Below, piece by piece: positions 1 to 9,144 of a DNA stretch of 64,000 nucleotides (positions are counted from its first letter, which is position 1; every line of letters begins with the position of its first letter). The notes below the pieces were generated by a model. It was not told the DNA's origin. It ran no database searches and saw nothing but the letters and a program-made list of their open reading frames with translations. A program made the position numbers and the translations under genes. Source of the stretch: Agreia bicolorata (GTDB lineage: Bacteria > Actinomycetota > Actinomycetes > Actinomycetales > Microbacteriaceae); contig NZ_JYFC01000002.1 in assembly GCF_000938265.1 (NCBI RefSeq), forward strand, positions 496,001 to 560,000. Reading direction: 5' to 3'.

Positions 1-654
1 ACGGGGAGCCAGGGTTTCAAGGACTCTCTGAAGTTCGTGCAGGATGTGTACCAGGGCGGCCTGGGGCCGACCCCGCAGCAGGCGCTCGACCCGAACATCT
101 TCACCAACGTCACCGCCGAGTGGCTCCCGAAGAGCCAGCTGGCCATCGCGCTCGACGGCTCATGGCAGTCGGCCGCCTGGATTCCCACGGGAACAAACCC
201 CTGGCCCGAGTGGTCGACTGTTCTCTCCCAAGCTCCGATGCCGACTCAGCTCGGTGATGCTCCTGGCGTGAACAGCATGTCGGGTGGCTGGACGCTGGCC
301 GTCGGAGCGAAGACGAAGGCACCCAACCTGGCCTTCGACTTTCTGACCACCGCTCTCAACCAGGAGAACTCGAAGTCCTACGACATCGGCAACAGCCAGA
401 TCGCCGTGCGCAACGACGTGGCTACCGATCCCGAGTACACGGCGGCCAACCCCTCGTTCGGCTTCTTCTCCAGCCTCGTCGCCAACACGCATTTCCGCGC
501 CGCGACCGAGGACTATGCACAGATCTCCAACGCGATCACGGTCGCCATGGAGGCGGTCATGACCGGGCAACAGAGCGTTGACGATGCCGCTGCGGCATAT
601 GACCAGGCTGTTGTGGGCATCGTCGGGCAAGACGGCACGCAGTCAGCAAACTGA
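1..654 (+). CDS. Sugar ABC transporter substrate-binding protein, C-terminal part
   Basis: The open frame enters from the left edge and ends at TGA 652-654, leaving about 217 residues, so signal peptide and lipobox are outside the window. The visible part reads like the C-terminal lobe of a group 1 carbohydrate-binding lipoprotein: a stretch on selecting a sugar-site cleft, then a helical tail with a run near the end resembling the usual 'V..A.....A...YDQAV' ending of this family. Two MalF/MalG-type permeases follow at 3-base spacings and a GH38 alpha-mannosidase comes next, so the likely ligand is a mannose-containing oligosaccharide; the ligand assignment is inference from context. Confidence 0.85.
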   Translation, partial: TGSQGFKDSLKFVQDVYQGGLGPTPQQALDPNIFTNVTAEWLPKSQLAIALDGSWQSAAWIPTGTNPWPEWSTVLSQAPMPTQLGDAPGVNSMSGGWTLAVGAKTKAPNLAFDFLTTALNQENSKSYDIGNSQIAVRNDVATDPEYTAANPSFGFFSSLVANTHFRAATEDYAQISNAITVAMEAVMTGQQSVDDAAAAYDQAVVGIVGQDGTQSAN

Positions 655-657
655 GCA

Positions 658-1632
658 ATGTCCACAGCCTCGTCAACATCTGACGTCACGGTCGCGGGCG
701 GTCTGGTGCACCCGAGCACCAGGCCGCCCGGGGCCGGGCGGCCGCGGGCGAAAGCCGCTACCCGGCGCCGGAACGCAGTTGTGCGCACCATTCCTCTGCT
801 GCCCGCAACCGTGCTGCTCGCCGTCTTCCTGCTGGGCCCGATCCTCTCGTCGTTCTACGGCTCGTTCACCGACTCATCGCTGTCGGGAAGCGCTGCCGCC
901 GGCAGCAAATTCATCGGTTTTGACAACTACTCGGCACTCTTCGCCGACCCCGATTTTCCGACCGCCGTCATCCTGACTCTGCTTTTCGTCATCGGATCTG
1001 CTGTCATAGGTCAGAACGTGCTCGGCCTCGGCCTCGCCTTGCTGATGCGGTCGAGTGGTCGGCTGGTTCGATCTGTCGTGGGCACATTCGTCGTCGCCGC
1101 CTGGGTTCTTCCCGAGATCGTCGCCGCTTTCGCGTCGTACGCGTTCTACCGCGACACCGGAACCGCGAACTCGTTTCTGGCCCTGTTCGGCATCGCCGGG
1201 CCGAGCTGGCTCTACGTCTTTCCGATGCTGGTGGTGATTCTGGCGAATACCTGGCGAGGCACCGCATTCTCGATGCTGGTGTACTCCGCTGCGCTCGCGG
1301 ATGTGCCGGATGAGATTCAGGAGGCGGCGGAGATGGATGGGGCGAACGGCTGGAAGCGGCTGCGGCTCGTCACTCTGCCCATGATCCGGCAGAGCATCGC
1401 GACCAACGCGATGATCACGACACTGCAGACGCTCTCTGTCTTCACTTTGATCTTCGTGATGACGGGCGGTGGCCCGGGCGTGCAGAGCACCACACTTCCT
1501 CTTCTCGCCTACCAAGAGGCGTTCAAGTTCGGCCAACTGGGCTTCGGAACCGCCATCGCGACCATCATGCTGCTCGTGGGCGCGATCTTCTCGATCTTCT
1601 ACATTCGCGCTCTACGCACCGATCTGGAATAG
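658..1632 (+). CDS. Sugar ABC transporter permease, MalF/UgpA type
   Basis: A 324-residue polytopic membrane protein that starts three bases after the binding-protein stop, so the genes are co-transcribed. About six hydrophobic segments are visible, the first near residues 45-68 after a basic cytoplasmic N-terminus. The cytoplasmic loop carries the EAA motif (EAAEMDGANGWKRL, about residues 222-235) that docks onto the ATPase of binding-protein-dependent transporters. Length fits the MalF-like CUT1 family without the extra periplasmic loop of enterobacterial MalF. No ATPase gene is visible, so the pair probably uses a shared MsmK/UgpC-type ATPase encoded elsewhere, as is usual for CUT1 systems in actinobacteria. 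Confidence 0.93.
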   Translation: MSTASSTSDVTVAGGLVHPSTRPPGAGRPRAKAATRRRNAVVRTIPLLPATVLLAVFLLGPILSSFYGSFTDSSLSGSAAAGSKFIGFDNYSALFADPDFPTAVILTLLFVIGSAVIGQNVLGLGLALLMRSSGRLVRSVVGTFVVAAWVLPEIVAAFASYAFYRDTGTANSFLALFGIAGPSWLYVFPMLVVILANTWRGTAFSMLVYSAALADVPDEIQEAAEMDGANGWKRLRLVTLPMIRQSIATNAMITTLQTLSVFTLIFVMTGGGPGVQSTTLPLLAYQEAFKFGQLGFGTAIATIMLLVGAIFSIFYIRALRTDLE

Positions 1633-1635
1633 ACC

Positions 1636-2526
1636 ATGACAACCACTCTCGGCCCTGCCGTGCGGGCAGGTGCACTCTCCACACCCGGCCGATCCATGTC
1701 ATCGCCGACGAGGCGATGGATGAAGGCACTCTCGAGCATCACGCTCGCGATCATCGGGATCTGCTTCGCGGTTCCCCTGCTCTGGCTTGTGCTCGCCTCG
1801 GTCGATGCGCAGCCCAGTCTCTCCGTCAAGATCCCCGAGGTCTTCACGCTCGACAACTTCGGCCAGGTGCTGACGCCGAGTCTGACCTTCGTTCCGCTGA
1901 TGAACAGCGTGATCCTTTCGGGCGGATGCGCGGTGCTCACGGTCGTTCTCGCGATCTTGGCGGCCTACCCGCTCTCCCGATACCGGATGCGGATCACCAA
2001 ACCGTTCCTGTATGGGGTGCTGTTCGGAACGTGTCTGCCGATCACCGCGATGATGGTGCCGGTCTACAGCCTGTTCGTGCAGCTGAACCTGATCGATTCT
2101 CTTCCCGGCACGATCTTCTTTATGGCGGCGACATCGCTTCCCATGGCGATCTGGATGATGAAGAACTTCATGGACTCGGTTCCGGTCAGTCTCGAAGAGG
2201 CCGCCTGGGTCGATGGCGCGTCGTCGATGAAGACGTTGGCGAGGATCGTGGTTCCTCTGATGCGTCCCGGCATCGCGGTGGTGTTCATCTTCGTTTTCAT
2301 CCAGGCCTGGGGCAACTTCTTCGTTCCGTTCGTGCTGCTTCTGAGCCCTGACAAGCAGCCGGCGGCGGTGAGTATCTTCAACTTCTTCGGAGCGAATGGG
2401 GCTGTCGCCTACGGGCAGCTCGCGGCCTATTCGATCGTCTACTCGCTCCCCGTTCTCGCACTCTACGTGCTGATCTCACGGGGCCTCGGCGGATCGTCCG
2501 CTCTGGCCGGCGCAGTCAAGGGCTGA
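1636..2526 (+). CDS. Sugar ABC transporter permease, MalG type
   Basis: A 296-residue membrane protein, second permease of the transporter, starting three bases after the first. It has a long N-terminal segment before the first helix (about residues 33-55), six predicted helices and the EAA loop (EEAAWVDGASSMKTLARIVV region, about residues 189-208). It would form the translocation heterodimer with the preceding permease. A 59-base gap with a GAGAGG ribosome site separates it from the alpha-mannosidase, consistent with one operon for uptake and intracellular hydrolysis. Confidence 0.93.
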   Translation: MTTTLGPAVRAGALSTPGRSMSSPTRRWMKALSSITLAIIGICFAVPLLWLVLASVDAQPSLSVKIPEVFTLDNFGQVLTPSLTFVPLMNSVILSGGCAVLTVVLAILAAYPLSRYRMRITKPFLYGVLFGTCLPITAMMVPVYSLFVQLNLIDSLPGTIFFMAATSLPMAIWMMKNFMDSVPVSLEEAAWVDGASSMKTLARIVVPLMRPGIAVVFIFVFIQAWGNFFVPFVLLLSPDKQPAAVSIFNFFGANGAVAYGQLAAYSIVYSLPVLALYVLISRGLGGSSALAGAVKG

Positions 2527-2585
2527 CGCCCGCTCGTACCCCGCACACTTCATCTCTGGCCCGCCAGAACCCTGAGAGGTTTCTT

Positions 2586-5500
2586 ATGCACGACAGCCGA
2601 CTGCTCACCGAAGCGAGACTCGATCGTTTCATCACCGAACGCCTCAAGCCGGCCCTGTATCGCGACACTGTCGCCTTGACAGCCGAAGTCTGGTCTGCGC
2701 CCGGCGAGCCTGTCACCTTCGCCGAAGCTACGGCTCAGCAGTACTCGCCGTTCAGCAACGGTACCGCGTGGGGGAGACCATGGTCGACGTCGTGGTTCCG
2801 GGTGCGCGGAGTGGTTCCCCAGGCTTGGCGTGAACTGGCCGAGGGCGCGGATGCTGCCGTGCGCATCGAGCTGGTCTTCGACCTCGGCTTCGATGGCGGT
2901 CAGTCCGGCTTCCAATCGGAAGGGCTCGTCTGGGGCCTCGACGGGGTGCCCATCAAGGCGATCTCGCCGTTCAATGCCGCTGTCGTCGTTCCCATGGATG
3001 CCGACGGCCGGGTCGACGTGTTCGTCGAGGCGGCCGCGAACCCCGATGTCGGAAGCGACTGGTCGTTCACCCCGACGACCATCGGCGACCCGGCGACCGC
3101 CGGTGATCAGCCCACGTATGTGATGCGGCAGATGGACATCGCGCTCTTTGACGTGAACGTCTACGAGCTCGTCAGCGATATGGAGGTTCTGCGTGGCCTG
3201 ATGCGCGAGCTCGCGCCGACGTCGCCGCGCCGGGCTCAGATTCTGGCCGCGCTGGAGCGTGCACTCGACGTGCTCGACCCACACGCCGTCTCCGCGACGG
3301 CGGCCGCGGGCCGAGCCGAACTGGCGGAGGTGCTGGCGCGTCCGGCATCGGCCAGCGCGCATGTGCTGCACGCCGTAGGCCATGCTCACATCGACTCGGC
3401 CTGGCTCTGGCCGGTGCGGGAGACCATCCGCAAGTGCGCCCGCACGTTCTCGAACGTGATCGTGCTGATGGATGCCAATCCGGACTTCACCTTCGCGTGT
3501 TCATCGGCCCAGCAGCTGTCGTGGATGAAGGAGTACTACCCCGCGCTGTTCGAGAAGATCCGTGAGAAGGTGCGCGGCGGGCAGTTCATTCCGGTGGGAG
3601 GCATGTGGGTCGAGTCCGACACCAATCTGCCCGGGTCCGAGGCCTTGGCACGGCAGTTCATCGCCGGCAAGCGATTCTTCATCGAGGAGTTCGGCGTCGA
3701 CAACGAAGAGGTCTGGTTGCCGGATTCCTTCGGCTATTCCGGTGCTCTGCCGCAGATCGTCGCCGCCGCGGGCAGCAAATGGTTCCTCACGCAGAAGATC
3801 TCGTGGAACGAGACGAATGTGATGCCTCATCACACGTTCCAGTGGGAGGGCATCGATGGCACCCGTGTCTTCACCCACTTTCCGCCCGTCGACAAGTACA
3901 ACTCCGATCTGTGTGCCCCAGACATCCACCATGCCGAGCGCAACTTCCGTGACCACGGCCGAGCCACGATGTCCCTTCTGCCCTACGGCTACGGCGATGG
4001 CGGAGGTGGACCGACGCGCGAGATGGTGAGCATCGTGGAGCGCACGACCTCGCTCGAGGGGTCGCCGCGGGTGGTGCACAGTTCGCCTCGGGCGTTCTTC
4101 ACCGCAGCGCAGCAGGAGTACCCCGACGCTGACGTCTGGTCGGGTGAGATGTACCTCGAGCTGCACCGCGGCACGTACACGAGCCAGCTCGCCACGAAGC
4201 AGGGCAATCGTCGCAGCGAGCACCTTCTGCGCGAGGCAGAGCTGTGGGCGGCCACCGCCGCGGTGCAGGGTGCGCACGCGTATCCCTACGATCGGCTCGA
4301 AAAACTGTGGCACCTCGTTCTCCTCCAGCAGTTCCACGACATCCTGCCCGGCAGCTCGATCGCCTGGGTGCATCAGGATGCCGAGAGGAATTACGCTTAC
4401 ATCGCCGGAGAGCTCGAGGAGCTGATCGCAACGAGTCTTCGGCAGTTGGCCGGAGACGGTGAACGAACGCTCGTCTTCAACGCGGCACCGCACGAGCGGA
4501 ACGGGGTTCTGGCGCTGTCCGCTTCGGGGAACTCGGAGAGGCCAGAGGCCGACGGCTCGGCCGCGAGCCGTGACGAAACCGGCTTCATTCTGCAGAACGA
4601 TGCGCTCTTCGTGCGCATCGACGAGCGAGGCCTGGTCGTCGAACTCATCGACCTGGCTTCGGGCCGCGATGCGATTCCGCCGGGCGAGGTTGGCAATCTG
4701 TTCCAGCTGCACCGGGACACCCCTACCCAGTGGGACGCGTGGGACATCGATCGGCACTATCGGCACGTCTATACCGACCTGACGGCAGTCGACTCGATAG
4801 CGCTGGGCGATGACGGGTGCTCCGTCGTCGTCGAGCGAAGCTTCGGTCAATCGCATCTCGTGCAGACGATCTCGTTGTCCTCTGGTTCGGGCCAGCTCGA
4901 CCTCACTATCGAACTGGACTGGCATGAGACGCAGAAGCTGTTGAAGCTGGCGTTCCCCCTCGACGTGCATGCCGATCGCTTCTCGTCGGAGATCCAGTTC
5001 GGCCATATCGAGCGGGCCACCCATACCAATACCTCATGGGATGTCGCGCGGTACGAGACCAGCGCGCACCGCTGGATCCACGCGGGCGAGCCGGAATTCG
5101 GCGTCGCCATCGTCAATGACTCGACCTACGGCTATGACGTGACTAGGCAGGAGAGATCGGGCGGCGGGGCGTTCACGCTGGCGCGGCTTTCGGTCGTGCG
5201 GGCGGCCGTGTTCCCCGACCCGAACCAGGACCAGGGTCGCCACACCCTTCGAGTCGGCGTCGTGGTCGGCGCTGACATTCAGGATGCTGTCGAGGCCGGG
5301 TACCGGATCAACCTCGACGAACGCCATGTCTCCGGGGCAGCGGTGAACGCGGTCGACGCGCTCTTCTCCATCGACAACTCTGGCATCGTGATCGAGACGG
5401 TCAAGCTGGCCGAAGACCGCAGCGGGGACGTTGTTGTTCGGCTTTACGAATCGCTTGGGCGGCGCAGCACGGCCACGCTCGACGCTGCGTTCGGCTTCGA

Positions 5501-5642
5501 TGAGGTAGTGGCGACCGATCTGCTCGAGCGGGCGACCGCATCCGGTGCAGGACCGGCGCTGTCGGTCAGCGGGGCATCGGTATCGCTTTCACTGCGGCCG
5601 TTCCAGCTGGTGACCCTGCGCTTCGCGGTCGGCCGGAGCTGA
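2586..5642 (+). CDS. Alpha-mannosidase, glycoside hydrolase family 38
   Basis: A 1018-residue cytoplasmic enzyme (no signal peptide) predicted to release mannose from alpha-mannosides by the retaining GH38 mechanism. The zinc-site motif HAHIDSAWLW lies at about residues 266-275 (H268, D270), and the nucleophile motif WLPDSFGYS has its aspartate at about residue 380. A second metal-ligand region (HDILPGSSIAWVH) follows at about 581-593, and the C-terminal half is the beta-sandwich region typical of the family. Length matches cytosolic class II-like bacterial alpha-mannosidases. The start ATG has GAGAGG seven bases upstream. The upstream transporter genes suggest that imported manno-oligosaccharides are the substrate. 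Confidence 0.95.
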   Translation: MHDSRLLTEARLDRFITERLKPALYRDTVALTAEVWSAPGEPVTFAEATAQQYSPFSNGTAWGRPWSTSWFRVRGVVPQAWRELAEGADAAVRIELVFDLGFDGGQSGFQSEGLVWGLDGVPIKAISPFNAAVVVPMDADGRVDVFVEAAANPDVGSDWSFTPTTIGDPATAGDQPTYVMRQMDIALFDVNVYELVSDMEVLRGLMRELAPTSPRRAQILAALERALDVLDPHAVSATAAAGRAELAEVLARPASASAHVLHAVGHAHIDSAWLWPVRETIRKCARTFSNVIVLMDANPDFTFACSSAQQLSWMKEYYPALFEKIREKVRGGQFIPVGGMWVESDTNLPGSEALARQFIAGKRFFIEEFGVDNEEVWLPDSFGYSGALPQIVAAAGSKWFLTQKISWNETNVMPHHTFQWEGIDGTRVFTHFPPVDKYNSDLCAPDIHHAERNFRDHGRATMSLLPYGYGDGGGGPTREMVSIVERTTSLEGSPRVVHSSPRAFFTAAQQEYPDADVWSGEMYLELHRGTYTSQLATKQGNRRSEHLLREAELWAATAAVQGAHAYPYDRLEKLWHLVLLQQFHDILPGSSIAWVHQDAERNYAYIAGELEELIATSLRQLAGDGERTLVFNAAPHERNGVLALSASGNSERPEADGSAASRDETGFILQNDALFVRIDERGLVVELIDLASGRDAIPPGEVGNLFQLHRDTPTQWDAWDIDRHYRHVYTDLTAVDSIALGDDGCSVVVERSFGQSHLVQTISLSSGSGQLDLTIELDWHETQKLLKLAFPLDVHADRFSSEIQFGHIERATHTNTSWDVARYETSAHRWIHAGEPEFGVAIVNDSTYGYDVTRQERSGGGAFTLARLSVVRAAVFPDPNQDQGRHTLRVGVVVGADIQDAVEAGYRINLDERHVSGAAVNAVDALFSIDNSGIVIETVKLAEDRSGDVVVRLYESLGRRSTATLDAAFGFDEVVATDLLERATASGAGPALSVSGASVSLSLRPFQLVTLRFAVGRS

Positions 5643-5681
5643 ACCACGCAGCTGGGAAAGTGATTCGGCTTCGTGGCGTGG

Positions 5682-6599
5682 TCATGCGGTCCACGCCTCG
5701 TAGCCGTGATCGCCCGCCCTCAGGCGGGTAGCGATGTGGCCCGACATCCACGCGATGCCGCCCGCCTGGATGGGTTGGTTGATTGCGGCAGTCCACGTTC
5801 GGCCGTCGGCGGATTCGACGATGGTCGCGAACACGGTGGATTCAGCTCCCCGGTGAACCTTCTCGTGAACCCGGCCCGCCGCCGCGGCGGCGATCAACTC
5901 GCGAAGCTCGGATGCATGCTCGACGTCGGCAGGAAAAGCGAACTTGCCCTCGCCCAACGACACCGTGATGCCGTCAGCATCGACCGATGTGGGCCTCGTC
6001 CATGCGACGCCCGCGGTGCCCGAACGATGAGGCATGATCGCAACGGTGAAGCCTTCACTGTAACGCTCGATTCTTGCAACGGACGAGTATGCGGCTATGG
6101 CATCGTCGGCGATCGAGCCGAGCACAACACCCACCGCGTCGGCGCGCCGTTGCCGTGCGCGCTCCTGATCGGCGGCGGCACGCTCGGCGGCCGCGACACG
6201 TCGGTCTTCGCTCGCGACGTAGGACGGAAGGGCAGTCGCGTCGTCGAGGTCGATAAGAAGATGAAGATCACCGAATCCACCGGTGTCACGTGCTTCGACG
6301 CCGTCGAGCTCAGACGATGACACGATCGAGTCTCCTCTTTCGAAGACAGGATGCGGGCCCGGTCTGCGGCGCTGTTCGTAGCTCACCCCGGTGATCCTCG
6401 CGACTGTACCCGTCACATCCCATTGCGGTACGTCGGCGGGCGTTTGGCCGTGGTGCTCCTCGAGAAACCGGGCCGGGGCATCCGGCGCTTTCTGAGAGGG
6501 GTCGAGCGCGACGATCGAGACGGTCGCCGGCGTGCCCCGAGTGAACGCCTTGCCGCAGCAGTGTTGCTCCCACCCTGAAACCACAACCTCGATGCGCAT
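5682..6599 (-). CDS. Conserved hypothetical protein, DUF6578-like N-terminus
   Basis: A 305-residue soluble protein. The first residues contain a VSGWEQHCCGKAF-like stretch that recalls the DUF6578 family of actinobacteria, but I recognise this only from memory. A charged Ala/Arg-rich helix lies at about 130-150, and the C-terminal half looks like a separate small domain. No catalytic motif is evident. On its own strand a TAGGCT -10 box sits six bases before the ATG, so the message is probably leaderless. It is convergent with the alpha-mannosidase and divergent from the next hypothetical gene. Confidence 0.75.
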   Translation of the reverse strand: MRIEVVVSGWEQHCCGKAFTRGTPATVSIVALDPSQKAPDAPARFLEEHHGQTPADVPQWDVTGTVARITGVSYEQRRRPGPHPVFERGDSIVSSSELDGVEARDTGGFGDLHLLIDLDDATALPSYVASEDRRVAAAERAAADQERARQRRADAVGVVLGSIADDAIAAYSSVARIERYSEGFTVAIMPHRSGTAGVAWTRPTSVDADGITVSLGEGKFAFPADVEHASELRELIAAAAAGRVHEKVHRGAESTVFATIVESADGRTWTAAINQPIQAGGIAWMSGHIATRLRAGDHGYEAWTA

Positions 6600-6605
6600 G
6601 CGTCC

Positions 6606-6611
6606 AGCCTA
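6606..6611 (-). promoter_or_regulatory. -10 element, predicted leaderless promoter
   Basis: TAGGCT on the minus strand, exactly six bases before the ATG at 6599, so transcription would start at or next to the start codon. No Shine-Dalgarno sequence is seen. Confidence 0.5.
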
Positions 6612-6658
6612 AAGAGGTCGCGCGATGAGTTTGCTGCTGGGCTGCTCACGAATCGTCG

Positions 6659-6664
6659 TAGTCT
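6659..6664 (+). promoter_or_regulatory. -10 element, predicted leaderless promoter
   Basis: TAGTCT, six bases before the ATG at 6671. It faces the minus-strand box at 6606-6611, so both genes of this divergent pair are predicted leaderless. Confidence 0.45.
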
Positions 6665-6670
6665 GCTGGC

Positions 6671-7183
6671 ATGGACGAGACCCCCTCTGAGCAAGTGCGT
6701 CGCTTGGTGAGGCGCACTATCGAGGCGCTTGAAGCGCAGAGCGTGCACGACGAGGCCCTCGGCGTGATGCGTGAGCCGCGAGGTTTCTCGGTGTTCAGGA
6801 CCGCACCGATGATCGTTCCAGCCGGTCGAGCGTGGAGGCTCGGCGTGCTGCTGGTCGACCGTGCGGGCGGGGTCTACGAGACCGGCGATGTGACGCGAGC
6901 GATCGAGCCGCTGCGCGCGGTCACCAATCGTTCGGCCGAGGCCGAGGCACGACGCGATGACCGCCGGGCCGCCGCACGCGGAAAGTTTCCCGAGGGCGAG
7001 GTCGTGAACCACCGCTTCGCCCCGCTCGCCCTCGATGACGAGAGTCTGGCCGGCGGATCGGGCCCGCTGGAAGTGAACGACGGAATCGTCATGGTTCATT
7101 GGGATCGCACGAGCCCGGGGCGAGGAGTGTCGACCCTTGACCGCTACCTCGCCGACCGGGTGAGCGTGCTGACCCTCGACTGA
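6671..7183 (+). CDS. Conserved hypothetical protein
   Basis: A 170-residue soluble protein of unknown function. An N-terminal helix-rich part (residues 1-35) precedes a beta-rich part with a Gly/Ala-rich loop; a run of Glu/Ala/Arg at about 95-110 suggests a short charged helix. There is no signal peptide or membrane segment and no motif I can assign. The protein reads like a family restricted to Microbacteriaceae and relatives. The start is supported by the -10 box six bases upstream and by absence of a ribosome site. It ends three bases before the end of the convergent gluconolactonase-like gene. Confidence 0.75.
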   Translation: MDETPSEQVRRLVRRTIEALEAQSVHDEALGVMREPRGFSVFRTAPMIVPAGRAWRLGVLLVDRAGGVYETGDVTRAIEPLRAVTNRSAEAEARRDDRRAAARGKFPEGEVVNHRFAPLALDDESLAGGSGPLEVNDGIVMVHWDRTSPGRGVSTLDRYLADRVSVLTLD

Positions 7184-7186
7184 GGC

Positions 7187-8104
7187 TCAGCGGCGGATGG
7201 CGCCAGCGTCTCGATCCAGGCCAGGCAGAGGCGCTTTCACCCACGGGGTGGACGGGATGCCGCGCGCATCGGGGCGCGCGCCGAACAGCCCGCCCGCGTC
7301 GGGCCAGCGCATCCGTTCGGCCCCGTCGAGATCGCGCGACGCGCTCGTGATGACGAGCTGATCGAGCGCCGGCCCGGCGAAGGCGACACTCGACGAGTGC
7401 GGGGCCGGGATGCGCACGCCGAGTTCCGCGAGTTCGTCGCCTCGGTCGTCGAAGACGCGGACGCCGTGGCCGCCCCAGATGGCGACCCAGAGCCTCCCCG
7501 AGGCATCGACCGTGAGTCCGTCGGGGTAGACGCCCTCGTCGAACACGATGAACGGCTCGCGCGCGCCGATAGTTTCGGCGCCGTAACTGCGGCGGAAGAT
7601 GGTGCGAATCGCGGTGTCGGTGGAGTAGAACACGGCGCCATTCGGAGACCAGCCCAGGCCGTTGCTCAGACCGAGATCGTCGTCGAGCACGGTGAGCTCG
7701 CCCGTCGTCTCGAGCCGCAGCAGCACGTTGTCGTTCGCGTCTCCGGAGAGTGAGAGCGACCCCACGACGAGGCGACCCTGAGGGTCGATGGAGCCGTCGT
7801 TCAAACGTTGGTGGGCGGGAAGCAGCTCGGAGCCGCGTTCGACCAAGCCGTCGGCGCCGACGATCGCCAGGCTGTGGGTCAGGGCCACCAGTATCCGATC
7901 GCCGTCGAGCGGGATGGCGCAGCCCACGTATTCGCCCAGTTCGGTGCGGCGGGTCACGGCGACGCGCCCGCACTCATCGAGTTCGCCCCGCAGCACCAGG
8001 CCGGCCTCGATGTCGACCCAGACAAGCGTTTCGGTCGCTGCGTGCCAGATCGGGCCTTCGCTCAGAACGTAGTTCGGGGTGCCGGCGGGCCGGGCGTCGA
8101 TCAT
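7187..8104 (-). CDS. SMP-30/gluconolactonase/LRE family protein
   Basis: A 305-residue beta-propeller of the SMP-30 family, which hydrolyses sugar lactones with a single divalent metal. Typical motifs are visible: LSEGPIWH near residue 14 (metal-binding Glu), RLNDGSIDPQGRLVVGSL at about 100-118 (Asn/Asp substrate and metal site), LSNGLGWSPNG at about 143-153 and YPDGLTVDASGRLWVA at about 192-207. The start ATG overlaps the stop of the upstream dehydrogenase (ATGA), so the two are translationally coupled. A sugar dehydrogenase making a lactone followed by a lactonase is a sensible oxidative sugar pathway; the actual sugar is unknown. Confidence 0.9.
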   Translation of the reverse strand: MIDARPAGTPNYVLSEGPIWHAATETLVWVDIEAGLVLRGELDECGRVAVTRRTELGEYVGCAIPLDGDRILVALTHSLAIVGADGLVERGSELLPAHQRLNDGSIDPQGRLVVGSLSLSGDANDNVLLRLETTGELTVLDDDLGLSNGLGWSPNGAVFYSTDTAIRTIFRRSYGAETIGAREPFIVFDEGVYPDGLTVDASGRLWVAIWGGHGVRVFDDRGDELAELGVRIPAPHSSSVAFAGPALDQLVITSASRDLDGAERMRWPDAGGLFGARPDARGIPSTPWVKAPLPGLDRDAGAIRR

Positions 8105-9078
8105 CGATCGCGGTCGAATCCAGCGGCGGCGTAGATCGCGTCGATGGCCTGCATCTGCGCCACCGAGTCCTCGCCCTCGGTCAGGAGCTTCTCGCCGCTG
8201 GCCAGGCCGTCGACGATGGCGGCGAGCTGGTGGTCGTAGGTTTCGAGGCCGGCGATCGTCCAGTTGCGGGTGATGCCGTCGCGCGTCTCGCTGACGAAGT
8301 GGCCCTTCGACGGAAAGACCATATTGTCGACGTGCAGCGTGGCGAGCGTGCCGACCACGTCGAGCGACGAGTTCAGTTCCGCGCCATCGACCATGCTGCA
8401 GGTCATGCGGGCGGTCGCGCCCGATGCGAAACGCAGCGAAGCGTCCACGCTGAGATCGGCGCCGAGCGAATTGACCGTCGCCGTCGCATCCAGAACCTCG
8501 GGCTCGTCGGCCATCAGCGCTCGGAGCCAATGCACGGGGTAGCAGCCGAGATCCATCAGTGACCCGCCGCCGACGGCCGGGTTGTGCCGGATCGACGCCG
8601 GATCGAAAGGAATGGATGCGGTGAAGTCGGCGTGTGCCGACACGATCTCGCCGAGGCGCCCGGATGCGACCAGACGGTCGATCTCGGCGCTCAGCGGGTG
8701 GTACCGATCGTGAAAGGCCTCGATCAGGCGCAGGCCCGTGTCGCTGGCGGCCGCGGTCATCAGACGAGCCTCGTCGGCCGACATCGCGAACGGCTTCTCG
8801 CAGAGAACGTTCTTGCCGGCCTCGAGCGCGGCGATCGACCAGCGCGCGTGCTCAGAAGGCGGAAGGGCGTTGTAGACGAGGTCGATGTCGGGGTCGGCGA
8901 GCAGCTGCTCATAGCCTCCGTGGGAGCGCGGGATCGAATGCGTCGTCGCGTAGGCGCTCGCCGACGATGCGCTTCTGGATGCGACGGCCACGATCTCGAC
9001 GTCGTCGCGGCGGCGGGCCGGGGTGATGATGGCGTTGGGGGCGATCCCGGCTGCGCCGAGGATTCCGATTCTGAGCAT
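8101..9078 (-). CDS. Gfo/Idh/MocA family oxidoreductase
   Basis: A 325-residue NAD(P)-dependent dehydrogenase. The Rossmann motif GILGAAGIAPNA is at residues 5-16, and the family's EKP motif (NVLCEKPFAMSADEA, about residues 90-104) supplies the catalytic-site lysine. The C-terminal dimerisation domain includes the GGGSLMDLGCYPVHWLR stretch (about 163-179) with the conserved aspartate and histidine. I chose the ATG at 9078 because the Rossmann fold starts right after it, although the frame remains open upstream. It is translationally coupled to the SMP-30 gene; together they probably oxidise a sugar and open the lactone. Confidence 0.9.
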   Translation of the reverse strand: MLRIGILGAAGIAPNAIITPARRRDDVEIVAVASRSASSASAYATTHSIPRSHGGYEQLLADPDIDLVYNALPPSEHARWSIAALEAGKNVLCEKPFAMSADEARLMTAAASDTGLRLIEAFHDRYHPLSAEIDRLVASGRLGEIVSAHADFTASIPFDPASIRHNPAVGGGSLMDLGCYPVHWLRALMADEPEVLDATATVNSLGADLSVDASLRFASGATARMTCSMVDGAELNSSLDVVGTLATLHVDNMVFPSKGHFVSETRDGITRNWTIAGLETYDHQLAAIVDGLASGEKLLTEGEDSVAQMQAIDAIYAAAGFDRDR

Positions 9079-9132
9079 GCGTCCAGCGTGCCATGCGGGC
9101 GCGACGACCGCAGCCTCCGGCAGCCGTGAGCC

Positions 9133-9138
9133 TAGGAT
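9133..9138 (+). promoter_or_regulatory. -10 element, predicted leaderless promoter
   Basis: TAGGAT, six bases before the GTG start at 9145, with no ribosome site in between. Confidence 0.5.
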
Positions 9139-9144
9139 GGGGCC